The notes beneath the pieces were generated by a model. That model was not told the origin of the DNA. It did no database searches and worked only from the letters and a program-made list of their open reading frames with translations. Positions 42,581-49,975 of a stretch of DNA of 49,975 nucleotides are shown piece by piece. The stretch lies in contig CAVALG010000032.1 in NCBI GenBank assembly GCA_963589585.1, positions 1 to 49,975 on the forward strand. Direction: 5' to 3'. Position 1 is the stretch's first letter. Each line of letters starts with the position of its first letter. Source of the stretch: CAVALG01 sp963589585. Its GTDB lineage: Bacteria; Bacillota; Clostridia; Oscillospirales; Acutalibacteraceae. The position numbers were made by a program, and so were the translations under genes.

Positions 42581-43189
42581 ATGAAATCATATATGATAAA
42601 TTTGATACGCCACGGCAGCACCGCTGCCAACGCGCTCGGTCAATATATCGGGTCAACCGATGTAGGCTTAAGCGAGGCGGGCAAAGAGGAGTTGCGCGAA
42701 CTTTTAACCACGGGTATATACCCCGAAGTTGATATGGTATACTCAAGCCCGTTAAAAAGATGCACCGAAACGGCGCACATAATATATGACGGTCTGCCTG
42801 TAAACCTTGTTAAGGATTTGCGTGAATTTGATTTTGGAATATTTGAGGGCAAGACCGCCGAGGAACTCGAAAACGACCCTACATACCGCGATTTTATAGG
42901 CGGACGGCTGCAAAAAATACCCGGCGGTGAGGATCTTAACGAATTTTCAAACCGTATAGTATTGGGCTTTAATAAAGTAGTACGCCACCTTTCGCAATCG
43001 GGCTATACCGACGCGGCGCTTATAATGCACGGCGGCGTTATTATGAGCCTGCTTGCCACTTGCGCTTTTCCGCGCAAGAGCCAACTTGAATGGCGCAGCG
43101 GTAACGGCTGCGGATACTCTGTGCTTGTTACGCCGTCGCTTTATGCAAGAACGGGCGCAGTTGAAGTTATTGCCGAAATACGCCCGTAG
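42581..43189 (+). CDS. Histidine phosphatase family protein (PhoE/CobC-like)
   Basis: A phosphoglycerate-mutase-fold phosphatase of 202 residues. The catalytic RHG motif is LIRHGST with His at residue 11. Further sites are SSPLKRCTETA (near 55), the acidic REFDFGIFEG (near 85) and the second histidine in MHGG (near 150). It could be an alpha-ribazole phosphatase, a general phosphatase or a cofactor-dependent mutase; no cobalamin genes are nearby, so the substrate stays open. Start: ATG with AGAGGT upstream. It is the first gene of the operon. Confidence 0.88.
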   Translation: MKSYMINLIRHGSTAANALGQYIGSTDVGLSEAGKEELRELLTTGIYPEVDMVYSSPLKRCTETAHIIYDGLPVNLVKDLREFDFGIFEGKTAEELENDPTYRDFIGGRLQKIPGGEDLNEFSNRIVLGFNKVVRHLSQSGYTDAALIMHGGVIMSLLATCAFPRKSQLEWRSGNGCGYSVLVTPSLYARTGAVEVIAEIRP

Positions 43190-43209
43190 GCTGATTAAAA
43201 GGTGTTATT

Positions 43210-44151
43210 ATGGTTGATTCAATTGTACTGCTTAACTGCGTTTTACTGTTTTTTATTTACCTTGTTCCGGGTTTTGCACTTAAAAAATTTTCGCTTGTAA
43301 ACGAAGCGTTTGCAAAAGGGCTTTCTACCCTGATTTTATATGTGCTGCAGCCTGCGATGCTTGTTGTAGGGTTTATTGACGATTTTAAAGCCGAAACCGC
43401 AATAAATATTTTGTGGGCGTTTCTGCTTTCTATGGTCACGCTGGGCATATCGTACATTATAGCGGTAAACTGTTTTAAAGGCGCGCTGCCCGAAAAAGCA
43501 AAGGTGCTGCAATACGCCGCCCTGTTCCCGAACGCGGGGTATATCGGTATGCCGCTTATCACCGCTGTTTGCGGTGCAAAAGCTGCCGTTTATGTTACGG
43601 CTTATGTTATAAGTTTTAACATCTACGCCTGGAGTCTCGGCTGTCTCATCTACACACACGATAAAAGTTTTATCTCACCCAAAAAGATATTACTTAACCC
43701 TGCAACAATACCTATATACATAGGGCTTTTGATATATCTGCTGCCGATAAACACATACATACCGCAGACCGTTATAACCGCCCTTAACGCTTTAAAAGAT
43801 ATGGTAGCGCCCTGCTCTATGATTTTAGTGGGTATAAAACTTGCTGATATTAAATTTAAGGGGCTTTTAAACGATATGCGTATGTGGGGCTGCGTTTCGC
43901 TGCGGCTTTTGGCATTCCCCGCAATATCCGCCCTGCTTGTTGCGCTTTTAAAACTTACGGGCGTACGGATAGACCCACTGGTAAGCGCCGTTACGGTTAT
44001 CTGCTCGGCTACGCCATGCGCTACCGCCACCTGCATATTTGCCGAAAAGTTTGACGGGGACGGAACATATGCCGGCAAGACAGTTTCGGTTTCCACGCTG
44101 CTGTCCGTTATTACAATACCTCTTGTTTCGCTGCTTTTAAACATCATTTAG
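43210..44151 (+). CDS. AEC-family (auxin efflux carrier-like) transporter
   Basis: A 313-residue membrane protein with about ten helices in two halves, the pattern of the AEC/bile-acid-sodium-symporter fold. Conserved family segments include LFPNAGYIGMPLITAVCG (near 110) and the C-terminal half AVTVICSATPCATATCIFAEKFDGD. Characterised bacterial members export or import malate, malonate or related acids; the substrate here is unknown. The start has AGGTG five bases before the ATG. It lies 20 bp after the phosphatase and 11 bp before the LRR gene. Confidence 0.88.
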   Translation: MVDSIVLLNCVLLFFIYLVPGFALKKFSLVNEAFAKGLSTLILYVLQPAMLVVGFIDDFKAETAINILWAFLLSMVTLGISYIIAVNCFKGALPEKAKVLQYAALFPNAGYIGMPLITAVCGAKAAVYVTAYVISFNIYAWSLGCLIYTHDKSFISPKKILLNPATIPIYIGLLIYLLPINTYIPQTVITALNALKDMVAPCSMILVGIKLADIKFKGLLNDMRMWGCVSLRLLAFPAISALLVALLKLTGVRIDPLVSAVTVICSATPCATATCIFAEKFDGDGTYAGKTVSVSTLLSVITIPLVSLLLNII

Positions 44152-44162
44152 GGGATAACACC

Positions 44163-45329
44163 ATGATTAAAAAATATCTTTCAATTTTACTGTGTTTATT
44201 TACTCTTGCGACCACCCTGCCCTATGCAGGCGCGCAGGCTGCCTATACGGTTGACCCTGCAACGGGCATAATTTCCGCCTTTGATAAGTCGCTTTCGGGC
44301 AAAATAATCATACCCGAAACCGATGAAAACGGCAATAAAATAACCGAAATTGCGCCATATGCCTTTGAAAACTGCACTTTGATTACCGAGGTGATAATCC
44401 CCGAAACCGTTACAAAAATAGGCGGTGCGGCTTTCAGCGGATGCACATCTCTTGTTTCGGTCACCCTGCCCGACAGCGTAACCGCCGTACCGAAGTACGC
44501 ATTTGAAAACTGCGTATCGCTTACTTCGGTCAATCTTGGGAAAATTACATTTATTGACGACGGTGCGTTTTGGGGCTGTGAAGCGCTGCCAGAGGTCACG
44601 CTTTCAGAAGCGCTTAACACGGTAGGCATAGGTGCGTTTTACAAAAGCGGACTTATTTCCGTATCGCTGCCCGAAAGCCTTGCTTCACTCGGTGCCGCCG
44701 CGTTTGACAGTTGTGCGTCGCTTAAATCGGTAAACTTGGGCGGAACATTTACAGTGCTGGGCGAATGGACATTTTTCGGCTGTAAATCGCTTGGGCGCGT
44801 ATCACTGCCGCAAAGCGTTACCGCTATAGGTTCCTCGGCGTTTGAGGGCTGTTCGGCACTTAAATCGGTCTGTATTCCGCAATCGGCGGAAAATATCAGC
44901 AATGATGCGTTTAAGGATTGTAAAGGCTTTATAATAATAGGCAAAAGCGGTTCGTCCGCCGAAAATTTTGCAAAAGAACACGGAATAACATTTTACGATT
45001 ACGATAATCACGAACACAGGGGATTCAACCTTAAAATCGGCGGCACACGCGGCAGTGACGAACCGCGAACGGCAGAGGGTGAATGTGAGATATGCGGAAC
45101 GCGCCTGAATGCCGAAGCCCGCTCAACCGATATAATTTTAGGCGATGCAGACGGCAACGGGTTAATCAATCAAAATGACGCTATTATCATTTTAAGATAT
45201 GACGCAGCTGCAGCACCTATGACACCTGTTTCGGCTATCCGTGCGGATGTGGATTTCAGCGGCGGTGTTTCTTCGCTTGATGCAATAACCATACTCCGCT
45301 ATGACGCCAAAATAATAACCGAATTTTAA
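44163..45329 (+). CDS. Secreted BspA-like leucine-rich-repeat protein with C-terminal dockerin-like domain
   Basis: A 388-residue extracellular protein. Signal peptide: IKKYLSILLCLFTLATTL with an AGAQA cleavage region. Residues ~45-270 are about eight LRR_5 repeats of 20-23 residues with the pattern I..FAF..C..L..V.LP..V (for example YAFENCTLITEVIIPETVTKIG). A linker with a C-x2-C pair follows (CEICGT). Residues ~325-388 are two calcium-loop repeats, GDADGNGLINQNDAIIILRY and RADVDFSGGVSSLDAITILRY, a type I dockerin-like tail. In cellulosome bacteria dockerins dock to cohesins; no cohesin gene is in this window. The function is unknown; adhesion or host interaction is the usual suggestion for LRR_5 proteins. 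Confidence 0.9.
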   Translation: MIKKYLSILLCLFTLATTLPYAGAQAAYTVDPATGIISAFDKSLSGKIIIPETDENGNKITEIAPYAFENCTLITEVIIPETVTKIGGAAFSGCTSLVSVTLPDSVTAVPKYAFENCVSLTSVNLGKITFIDDGAFWGCEALPEVTLSEALNTVGIGAFYKSGLISVSLPESLASLGAAAFDSCASLKSVNLGGTFTVLGEWTFFGCKSLGRVSLPQSVTAIGSSAFEGCSALKSVCIPQSAENISNDAFKDCKGFIIIGKSGSSAENFAKEHGITFYDYDNHEHRGFNLKIGGTRGSDEPRTAEGECEICGTRLNAEARSTDIILGDADGNGLINQNDAIIILRYDAAAAPMTPVSAIRADVDFSGGVSSLDAITILRYDAKIITEF

Positions 45330-45350
45330 AAATAAACCGGAGGAGATTTT

Positions 45351-46295
45351 ATGTATCCGTTAATATTAACACCTACAGTTAAGGACTACATTTGGGGCGG
45401 CACAAGACTGCGTGAGGAATACGGTGTAAAAACCGACCTCAGCAAGGCGGCGGAGGCCTGGGTGCTTTCCTGCCGAGATGACGGGCCCTGCACCGTACAA
45501 AACGGTGAAATGGCAGGCAAAACCTTAAAAGAAGTAATTGATTTATGGGGCGATGCCGCAACGGGGCCTGACTGCAAAAAGTTTGAATTTTTCCCGTTGC
45601 TTATAAAGCTTATTGACGCACATGACCGGTTAAGCATACAGGTTCACCCCGATGACGAATATGCCGCGCAGCACGGCGGCGGTTACGGCAAAACCGAGAT
45701 GTGGTATGTTGTTGACTGTGAAGACGGCGCAAGCCTTATTTACGGCTTTAATCGTGACACCGACAAGAAAGAGTTTAAGCGCCGAATTGAGGACGATACC
45801 CTTACCGATATATGCAACTTTGTAAAGGTACACAAGGGTGATACTTTCTTTATCCCGTCGGGAACGCTCCACGCCATCGGTGCAGGCATACTTATAGCCG
45901 AAGTTCAGCAAAATTCCGACACTACATACCGCGTATCGGATTACGGCAGACTGGGGGCTGACGGCAAACCGCGCCAACTGCACATTAAGCAGGCGCTTGA
46001 TGTTACAAGCCTTAAAAAATCGGAATACAAGCGCGCCGAGGCAGGCACCGACTGTGACGGCACGGAACTGCTTGCCGACTGCAAATTGTTTAAAGCGGAG
46101 CGTTTAACCCTTAACGGTGATAAAGAAATAAAAGACAATTCCTGCTTTGAGTCGCTTATCTGCCTTGACGGGTCTTTTACTCTTTCGTGGGACGGCGGCA
46201 CATCAGAAATTACAAAGGGCGGCAGCGTGTTTATCCCGTGCGGAACGGCGGTAACACTGCGCGGAAACGCTGTATTGCTTAAAACAACAGTTTAA
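45351..46295 (+). CDS. manA: Mannose-6-phosphate isomerase, class I
   Basis: Zinc-dependent interconversion of mannose 6-phosphate and fructose 6-phosphate; 314 residues, the short Firmicutes form with two cupin-like domains. Metal-site segments are IQVHPDDEYA (near 97) and KTEMWYV, then FFIPSGTLHAIGAGILIAEVQQNSD. The opening LTPTVKDYIWGGTRL is diagnostic. Start: ATG with GGAGGAG upstream, 21 bp after the LRR gene. It may supply GDP-mannose precursors or take mannose into glycolysis. Confidence 0.96.
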   Translation: MYPLILTPTVKDYIWGGTRLREEYGVKTDLSKAAEAWVLSCRDDGPCTVQNGEMAGKTLKEVIDLWGDAATGPDCKKFEFFPLLIKLIDAHDRLSIQVHPDDEYAAQHGGGYGKTEMWYVVDCEDGASLIYGFNRDTDKKEFKRRIEDDTLTDICNFVKVHKGDTFFIPSGTLHAIGAGILIAEVQQNSDTTYRVSDYGRLGADGKPRQLHIKQALDVTSLKKSEYKRAEAGTDCDGTELLADCKLFKAERLTLNGDKEIKDNSCFESLICLDGSFTLSWDGGTSEITKGGSVFIPCGTAVTLRGNAVLLKTTV

Positions 46296-46317
46296 TTAAA
46301 TATGGGGGACGAAAACA

Positions 46318-47469
46318 ATGAACATTACAAACGATATAAAATATGTGGGCGTTAATGACCGTGATATAGACCTTTTTGAGGGTCAGTTCACGGTTGAAAA
46401 CGGAATGGCGTACAATTCTTATGTTATAACCGATGAAAAAACGGCGGTTTTTGACACGGTTGACGCGCGTTTCGGCGAAGAGTGGCTTGGTAACATTAAA
46501 GCGGTGCTTGGCGAAAAGCGCCCCGACTACCTGATAATACAGCATATGGAGCCCGACCATTCGGCAAATATTATGAATTTTAAGGCTGTTTACCCCGATA
46601 CAACGGTAGTTGCAAGCGCAAAGGCGTTTGTTATGATGAAACAATTTTTCGGGACTGACTTTGCCGATAACCGCATTGTTGCAGGCGAAAAGGACACGCT
46701 GAACCTCGGCAAGCACACCCTTACATTTATAACCGCACCGATGGTGCATTGGCCCGAAGTAATAGTAACATATGACAGTGCCGACAAGGTGCTTTTCTCG
46801 GCTGACGGGTTCGGTAAATTCGGTGCACTTGACACCGACGAAGATTGGGCTTGCGAAGCACGCAGGTACTATTTCGGTATAGTGGGCAAATACGGCGCGC
46901 AGGTGCAGGCTTTGCTTAAGAAAGCGGCTGACCTTGATATTAAAATCATATGCCCGTTACACGGTCCCGTTCTTTCGGATAATTTAGGATACTATTTGGT
47001 ACTTTACAACACCTGGTCAAACTACGCAGCGGAAAGCGAAGGCGTTGTTATAGCCTACACATCGGTTTACGGCCACACAGCCGAGGCTGCAAAAATGCTG
47101 GCTGACGAACTGCAAAAACGCGGCTGCAAGGCGGTGCTTAACGATTTGGCAAGATGTGATATGTACGAGGCGGTTGAGGATGCGTTCAGGTACAACAAAC
47201 TTGTGCTGGCAACCACTACATACAACGCAGGCGTTTTTCCGTTTATGCGCGAATTTATAGAGCATCTTACCGAGCGCGGATATAAAAACAGGACCGTAGC
47301 GTTTATAGAAAACGGAAGTTGGGCGCCCACCGCCGTTAAAACAATGAAAACAATGCTTGAGGGTTCAAAGGAACTCACATTTGCAGAGCCTGCCGTTAAA
47401 ATCCTTTCGGCATTGGATGACGGCAACCGCGCCGATATAATCTCACTGGCAGAGGAACTTTCAAAATAA
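46318..47469 (+). CDS. Flavodiiron protein (FprA-type A flavoprotein)
   Basis: An oxygen- or NO-reducing enzyme that protects anaerobes; 383 residues. The N-terminal metallo-beta-lactamase-like domain carries the diiron ligands: QHMEPDHSAN (H-x-E-x-D-H, near 75-80), HWPE (near 142), SADGFG (near 161) and CPLHGPVL (near 222). The C-terminal flavodoxin domain starts near 245 with AYTSVYGHTAEAAKML for FMN binding. No rubredoxin domain or gene is attached, so the electron donor must be elsewhere. Start: ATG with GGGGGA upstream. It is the last gene of the operon, before a strong terminator. Confidence 0.95.
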   Translation: MNITNDIKYVGVNDRDIDLFEGQFTVENGMAYNSYVITDEKTAVFDTVDARFGEEWLGNIKAVLGEKRPDYLIIQHMEPDHSANIMNFKAVYPDTTVVASAKAFVMMKQFFGTDFADNRIVAGEKDTLNLGKHTLTFITAPMVHWPEVIVTYDSADKVLFSADGFGKFGALDTDEDWACEARRYYFGIVGKYGAQVQALLKKAADLDIKIICPLHGPVLSDNLGYYLVLYNTWSNYAAESEGVVIAYTSVYGHTAEAAKMLADELQKRGCKAVLNDLARCDMYEAVEDAFRYNKLVLATTTYNAGVFPFMREFIEHLTERGYKNRTVAFIENGSWAPTAVKTMKTMLEGSKELTFAEPAVKILSALDDGNRADIISLAEELSK

Positions 47470-47487
47470 ACCTAATATAAATAATTT

Positions 47488-47523
47488 AAGACCGATAGGC
47501 GGCATAATCCGCTTATCGGTCTT
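47488..47523. terminator. Terminator after the flavodiiron gene
   Basis: A 15-bp stem with one G-T pair (arms 47488-47502 and 47509-47523) followed by TTTATTG on the plus strand, between convergent genes. Confidence 0.9.
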
Positions 47524-47556
47524 TTTATTGTTAGATTACGGTCAGACAAAACAAAA

Positions 47557-48645
47557 TCAGTCTAACACATAAATGTTTATCTGTCTTCTGCCGAAACTTA
47601 TGCACTCGCCCTTTGTGTTAAAGAACAGGTCTGCTACAGTTCCGCTGCCGTTGCTTGTAAATCCGCCGGTATCTGCAGCAATTGCAAAACCGTAATTGAA
47701 CTTACCGTCAGCCGATACTATATAAAGACGCGTACCGTAAGGAATTTGTTTGGGGTTTACGGCTATATATCCCGGTTTGGGCCAAACGCCCGTAGCGCAA
47801 TGCCGGTTATAGGTGTTGTAATAAGCTGTCGCTTTACCGGTAATAACCCTTGAATAATTTGTAGGTCTGCCGTTTGCATCAAGGTTTATTTCCCTGTCGG
47901 GTGTAAGTTCGGATATAACGCCGCCGGTTACTTTTGCTGTGCTTGCAGCAACCGTGGGCGCAGCAGGCTTTGTGCCTACCGTTACAACCTGCGCAACAGG
48001 TTGGGCAATAACATTTTCAGAAATTGCGGTACTCTCGGTAACAGCTCCGTTTACCATTTTGCGGCTGTAAGTTACCTCTTTAACACCGTTAGCACCTGCC
48101 GAAACGGTCTGCTGACCCTTTGCAAGAGCAGCGCTGTTTACGGTTTTGGTTTCAAACGGGATTTCCTCGGTAACCGTTTCGGTTACATATTCAATATGGC
48201 TTAACTGAATTACCATATTGCCCGAAATAGAATCGTTTAAATCATAATTAAGAACATCATTTTCACCGAGCGTAAGGCCCGATGTTGCAAGCGCGTCCTG
48301 GACTGTTCCGCCGGCAAGTTTTAAGGTTGTTGAATACTCGCCGCTGACAATATATACCGGAACCGCCTTTTTAACGGTAAGCACCGGTTTTGCGCCGCTG
48401 CGGTCAACATAAATCAAATCTTCTTTTTCGAGTTCAACACCTGCCGAAGCAACTATCTTTCTCGGATTACTCTCGGATGAATAGAAAGTAAAACTTTTTC
48501 CATCAACCTTAATTTCGACCGCGTTCACCATTGCGCTTAACATAAGCGCCGTTGCAATCATTATTACAGCAAGTGCGCCTGCTGCAATTGCACGGGAATT
48601 TTTATTAAAAAATCCCTTGAACGCAGAGCCTATATTTTTAAACAT
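47557..48645 (-). CDS. G5 and 3D domain cell-wall protein (RpfB/YabE-like)
   Basis: A 362-residue extracytoplasmic protein anchored by one N-terminal helix (AIAAGALAVIMIATALMLSAMV). Next come a DUF348-like repeat (EIKVDGKSFTFYSSESNPRK and ITLKLAGGT-like), a G5 domain (from TEEIPFETKTV to VAQVVTVGT) and a C-terminal 3D domain. The 3D segment reads GKATAYYNTYNRHCATG, then IPYGTRLYIVSADG, IAADTGGF and VADLFF, which keeps the three aspartates of the double-psi barrel. Likely a peptidoglycan lytic enzyme or muralytic partner. The start is the ATG at 48645 with AAGGAG seven bases upstream. A perfect promoter and a set of palindromes precede it. Confidence 0.92.
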   Translation of the reverse strand: MFKNIGSAFKGFFNKNSRAIAAGALAVIMIATALMLSAMVNAVEIKVDGKSFTFYSSESNPRKIVASAGVELEKEDLIYVDRSGAKPVLTVKKAVPVYIVSGEYSTTLKLAGGTVQDALATSGLTLGENDVLNYDLNDSISGNMVIQLSHIEYVTETVTEEIPFETKTVNSAALAKGQQTVSAGANGVKEVTYSRKMVNGAVTESTAISENVIAQPVAQVVTVGTKPAAPTVAASTAKVTGGVISELTPDREINLDANGRPTNYSRVITGKATAYYNTYNRHCATGVWPKPGYIAVNPKQIPYGTRLYIVSADGKFNYGFAIAADTGGFTSNGSGTVADLFFNTKGECISFGRRQINIYVLD

Positions 48646-48673
48646 GGTACTACTCCTTTTTGTTTTTACAGCG

Positions 48674-48688
48674 GTTACAAATTGTAAC
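48674..48688. repeat. Palindrome GTTACAA-A-TTGTAAC in the 5' leader of the RpfB-like gene
   Basis: A perfect 7-1-7 palindrome in the transcribed leader, 30 bases before the start codon. Related palindromes lie farther upstream: ATTACA-GGAT-TGTAAT (48848-48863) and TTACAAA-T-TTTGTAA (48887-48901). GTTAC-TTT-GTAAC lies at 3325-3337 in front of the other G5 gene. Confidence 0.6.
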
Positions 48689-48752
48689 ACTCTGTAATTA
48701 TTTGCGTGCCGTTTTTCGGCTCGCACCTGATTCGTTTTGCGCCATATTCAAC

Positions 48753-48781
48753 ATTATATGCAAAAACCGCGCTAAAGTCAA
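48753..48781 (-). promoter_or_regulatory. Promoter of the RpfB-like gene
   Basis: On the minus strand, TTGACT (48776-48781) and TATAAT (48753-48758) are 17 bp apart. The leader is about 100 bases and contains a stem TGCG-A-GCCG/CGGC-A-CGCA. I see no c-di-AMP (ydaO) riboswitch in it. Confidence 0.8.
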
Positions 48782-48800
48782 CCCCTTACTGCTAACGCTA

Positions 48801-48817
48801 TTGTGCAATTTGCACAA
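48801..48817. promoter_or_regulatory. Candidate operator upstream of the RpfB-like promoter
   Basis: The perfect 17-bp palindrome TTGTGCAATTTGCACAA lies 19 bp upstream of the -35. The same half-site TTGTGCAA occurs at 3343-3350 upstream of the M23/G5 promoter. Confidence 0.55.
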
Positions 48818-48925
48818 AAATGATTGGTTACAACACGGTTAAAAAAGATTACAGGATTGTAATAAATGCGTTTTTAGGGCAGTTGATTACAAATTTTGTA
48901 AATTAAATTGTAGGTTTAAACAAAA

Positions 48926-48959
48926 TTTTCGGGGCAAAACTGCGATTTTGCCCCGAAAA
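48926..48959 (-). terminator. Terminator of trmB
   Basis: A perfect 14-bp inverted repeat, TTTTCGGGGCAAAA (48926-48939) and its complement (48946-48959), about 100 bases after the trmB stop. The A/T ends allow termination on either strand. Confidence 0.85.
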
Positions 48960-49064
48960 CGGCTCTTTTAGGCTCAAAATAGCCCAAAATAATACATATT
49001 ATTACATTTTTATCCAAATTGGCGGTTTATTTTTAAGTTTTTGTGGGTAAAATCTAAAAATTAT

Positions 49065-49736
49065 TTACTTCAAAAACGCCTCCAAACGGTAAATCGGGCA
49101 CCCCTGTTCCGAAAAACGCTGCTCATATTCGGTTACTATATTGCCCTCAAAATCGCTTGCGTGCAGGTCAAGAGAAACATTTTGCAGGGTGTAACCGTAA
49201 GCCGAAAACTGCTCTATAGAGTACTCAAAAAAATGCTTATTATCGGTCTTTTGGCAGATAAGCCCGTGGGGCACCAAAAGGTCTTCGTATATCTTTAAAA
49301 AACGGGGGCTTGTAAGCCTGTGGGACGCATAAGATTTTTTGGGGAACGGGCAGGAGAAATTTAAATATATTTGAGAAATCGAGTTTTTGCCCAAAAAGCG
49401 CGGCAGATACTCGGCGCCGCATTTTATAAATTTGAGGTTCGGGATATTCTCCGCAATCGCTTTTTCGCAGGCGCTTACTATAACATTGGCGCACTTTTCA
49501 ACGGCAAGAAAATTTATTTCGGGGTTTCTTTTCGCCGCCTCAGCCGCAAACTGACCCTTACCGCACCCTATTTCAAGATGAACGGGGCGGTCGTTTCCAA
49601 ACAATTCGGTAAGATTTAATATTTGATCGCCCGTGTTTTCGGCGTCATAGTTAAGTTCTTCGCTTTGTGCAACCGTCAGCACGGATTTGCACGCTTCCAA
49701 TCTTGATTCAAGATTTTTCTTTTTCCTCATTCTCAT
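49065..49736 (-). CDS. trmB: tRNA (guanine-N7-)-methyltransferase
   Basis: Methylates G46 of tRNA with S-adenosylmethionine; 223 residues. SAM motif I is LEIGCGKGQFAAEAA (near 53), followed by NFLAVEK. The family segments YLNFSCPFPKKSYASHRLTSP and LICQKTDNKHFFEYS are conserved and near the usual PDPWPK/KTD forms; here the first reads SCPFPK. The start is the ATG at 49736 with CGGAG seven bases upstream; a second ATG lies two codons later. The leader carries two GC hairpins (49755-49770, 49788-49805). Confidence 0.92.
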   Translation of the reverse strand: MRMRKKKNLESRLEACKSVLTVAQSEELNYDAENTGDQILNLTELFGNDRPVHLEIGCGKGQFAAEAAKRNPEINFLAVEKCANVIVSACEKAIAENIPNLKFIKCGAEYLPRFLGKNSISQIYLNFSCPFPKKSYASHRLTSPRFLKIYEDLLVPHGLICQKTDNKHFFEYSIEQFSAYGYTLQNVSLDLHASDFEGNIVTEYEQRFSEQGCPIYRLEAFLK

Positions 49737-49754
49737 ATTTATATCTCCGTTTCA

Positions 49755-49805
49755 CGGCGGCGCACCGCCGCAGTTAATCAATTTATGACGCCGCCTTTGC
49801 GGCGT
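49755..49805 (-). other. Two GC hairpins in the trmB leader
   Basis: CGGCGG/CCGCCG (49755-49760, 49765-49770) and ACGCCGC/GCGGCGT (49788-49794, 49799-49805) lie between the start codon and a weak promoter-like pair (TTGAAT 49837-49842, TAAACT 49814-49819, 17 bp). They could be control hairpins or an older terminator. Confidence 0.4.
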
Positions 49806-49920
49806 GCAAAAAGAGTTTAACACAAAATTCGCCAAAATTCAAGAATATAATGCAGCAGTACCGCATCCTAAGACCAACAAAACCGCGCTTTCAAATTTTA
49901 AAACCAAACGGCGCACCTTG

Positions 49921-49975
49921 GCTCCACCTGACGGGGTGCGGGTGTCCGGTGGACACCTCTGCGAAGCAGAAGCAC
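49921..49975. repeat. Edge of a palindromic intergenic element
   Basis: Three adjacent short hairpins lie at the window end: CACC/GGTG around 49925-49938, GGTGTCC-GGT-GGACACC (49941-49957) and TCTGC-GAA-GCAGA (49958-49970). This clustering resembles REP-like intergenic repeats, but the element is cut by the window and no second copy is present here. Confidence 0.4.

Noticed and set aside
48600..48760. ydaO/c-di-AMP riboswitch before the RpfB-like gene
   Set aside because: Such genes often have one, but the predicted leader is only about 100 bases and the conserved ydaO segments are not seen.
1..49975. CRISPR array, tRNA, rRNA, prophage or integrative element
   Set aside because: No regularly spaced repeats, cloverleaf sequences, rRNA signatures, integrase or phage structural genes were seen; the only phage-like trace is the NCRC domain at 15000-15293.

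Overview
The window looks like chromosomal DNA from an anaerobic, low-to-moderate GC, endospore-forming Clostridia bacterium, probably of the Oscillospiraceae/Ruminococcaceae type. The evidence is a Gram-positive PolC polymerase, SpoIIE, a class D sortase, the [FeFe]-hydrogenase maturases HydE/HydG/HydF, a flavodiiron protein and a secreted leucine-rich-repeat protein with a dockerin-like tail. I see no rRNA, tRNA, CRISPR array, transposase or integrase. The window is almost entirely chromosomal backbone, with a small toxin-immunity locus.

Layout. 1-1604: the end of a TetR-type regulator, then an FAD oxidoreductase. 1772-3244: an M23/G5 cell-wall hydrolase. 3416-14295: one long minus-strand operon, pyrH-frr-uppS-cdsA-dxr-rseP-ispG-polC. 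It couples nucleotide supply, ribosome recycling, isoprenoid and lipid-carrier synthesis, membrane proteolysis and replication, and its sigma-A-type promoter is visible at 14267-14295. 14388-15293: a barnase-like RNase whose frame is broken at a C6 tract, followed by its barstar immunity protein. 15460-19633: a structured leader with an intrinsic terminator, then a TM1266-type regulator and hydE-hydG-hydF. 19689-20825: a serine hydrolase. 20962-24988: a MarR regulator with a heterodimeric ABC exporter. 25120-27415: an EF-G paralogue with a long leader. 27516-29819: spoIIE with an unusual promoter. 29984-32112: a sortase substrate, class D sortase and membrane protein operon.

32276-34045: a membrane glycosyltransferase preceded by a large structured RNA element closed by a 27-bp stem. 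34032-35294: a GHL10-type lipoprotein. 35438-39285: a galactose-type ABC importer mglB-mglA-mglC plus a 46-residue membrane protein. 39290-39905: about 600 bp without genes, purine-rich. 39906-40209: a 65-residue membrane protein under a LexA-like (SOS) box. 40356-42439: a secreted, membrane-anchored protein of unknown function and a glycosyltransferase. 42522-47523: a five-gene operon (histidine phosphatase, AEC transporter, LRR-dockerin protein, mannose-6-phosphate isomerase, flavodiiron protein). 47557-49975: an RpfB/YabE-like G5-3D protein, trmB, and the edge of a palindromic repeat.

The least explained and most interesting pieces are non-coding or very small: the RNA element at 32311-32545, the attenuator-like leader at 15490-15601, the SOS-box micro-protein at 40012, and a promoter motif shared by the two G5-domain cell-wall genes. 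All functional statements rest on reading motifs by eye; no searches were run.
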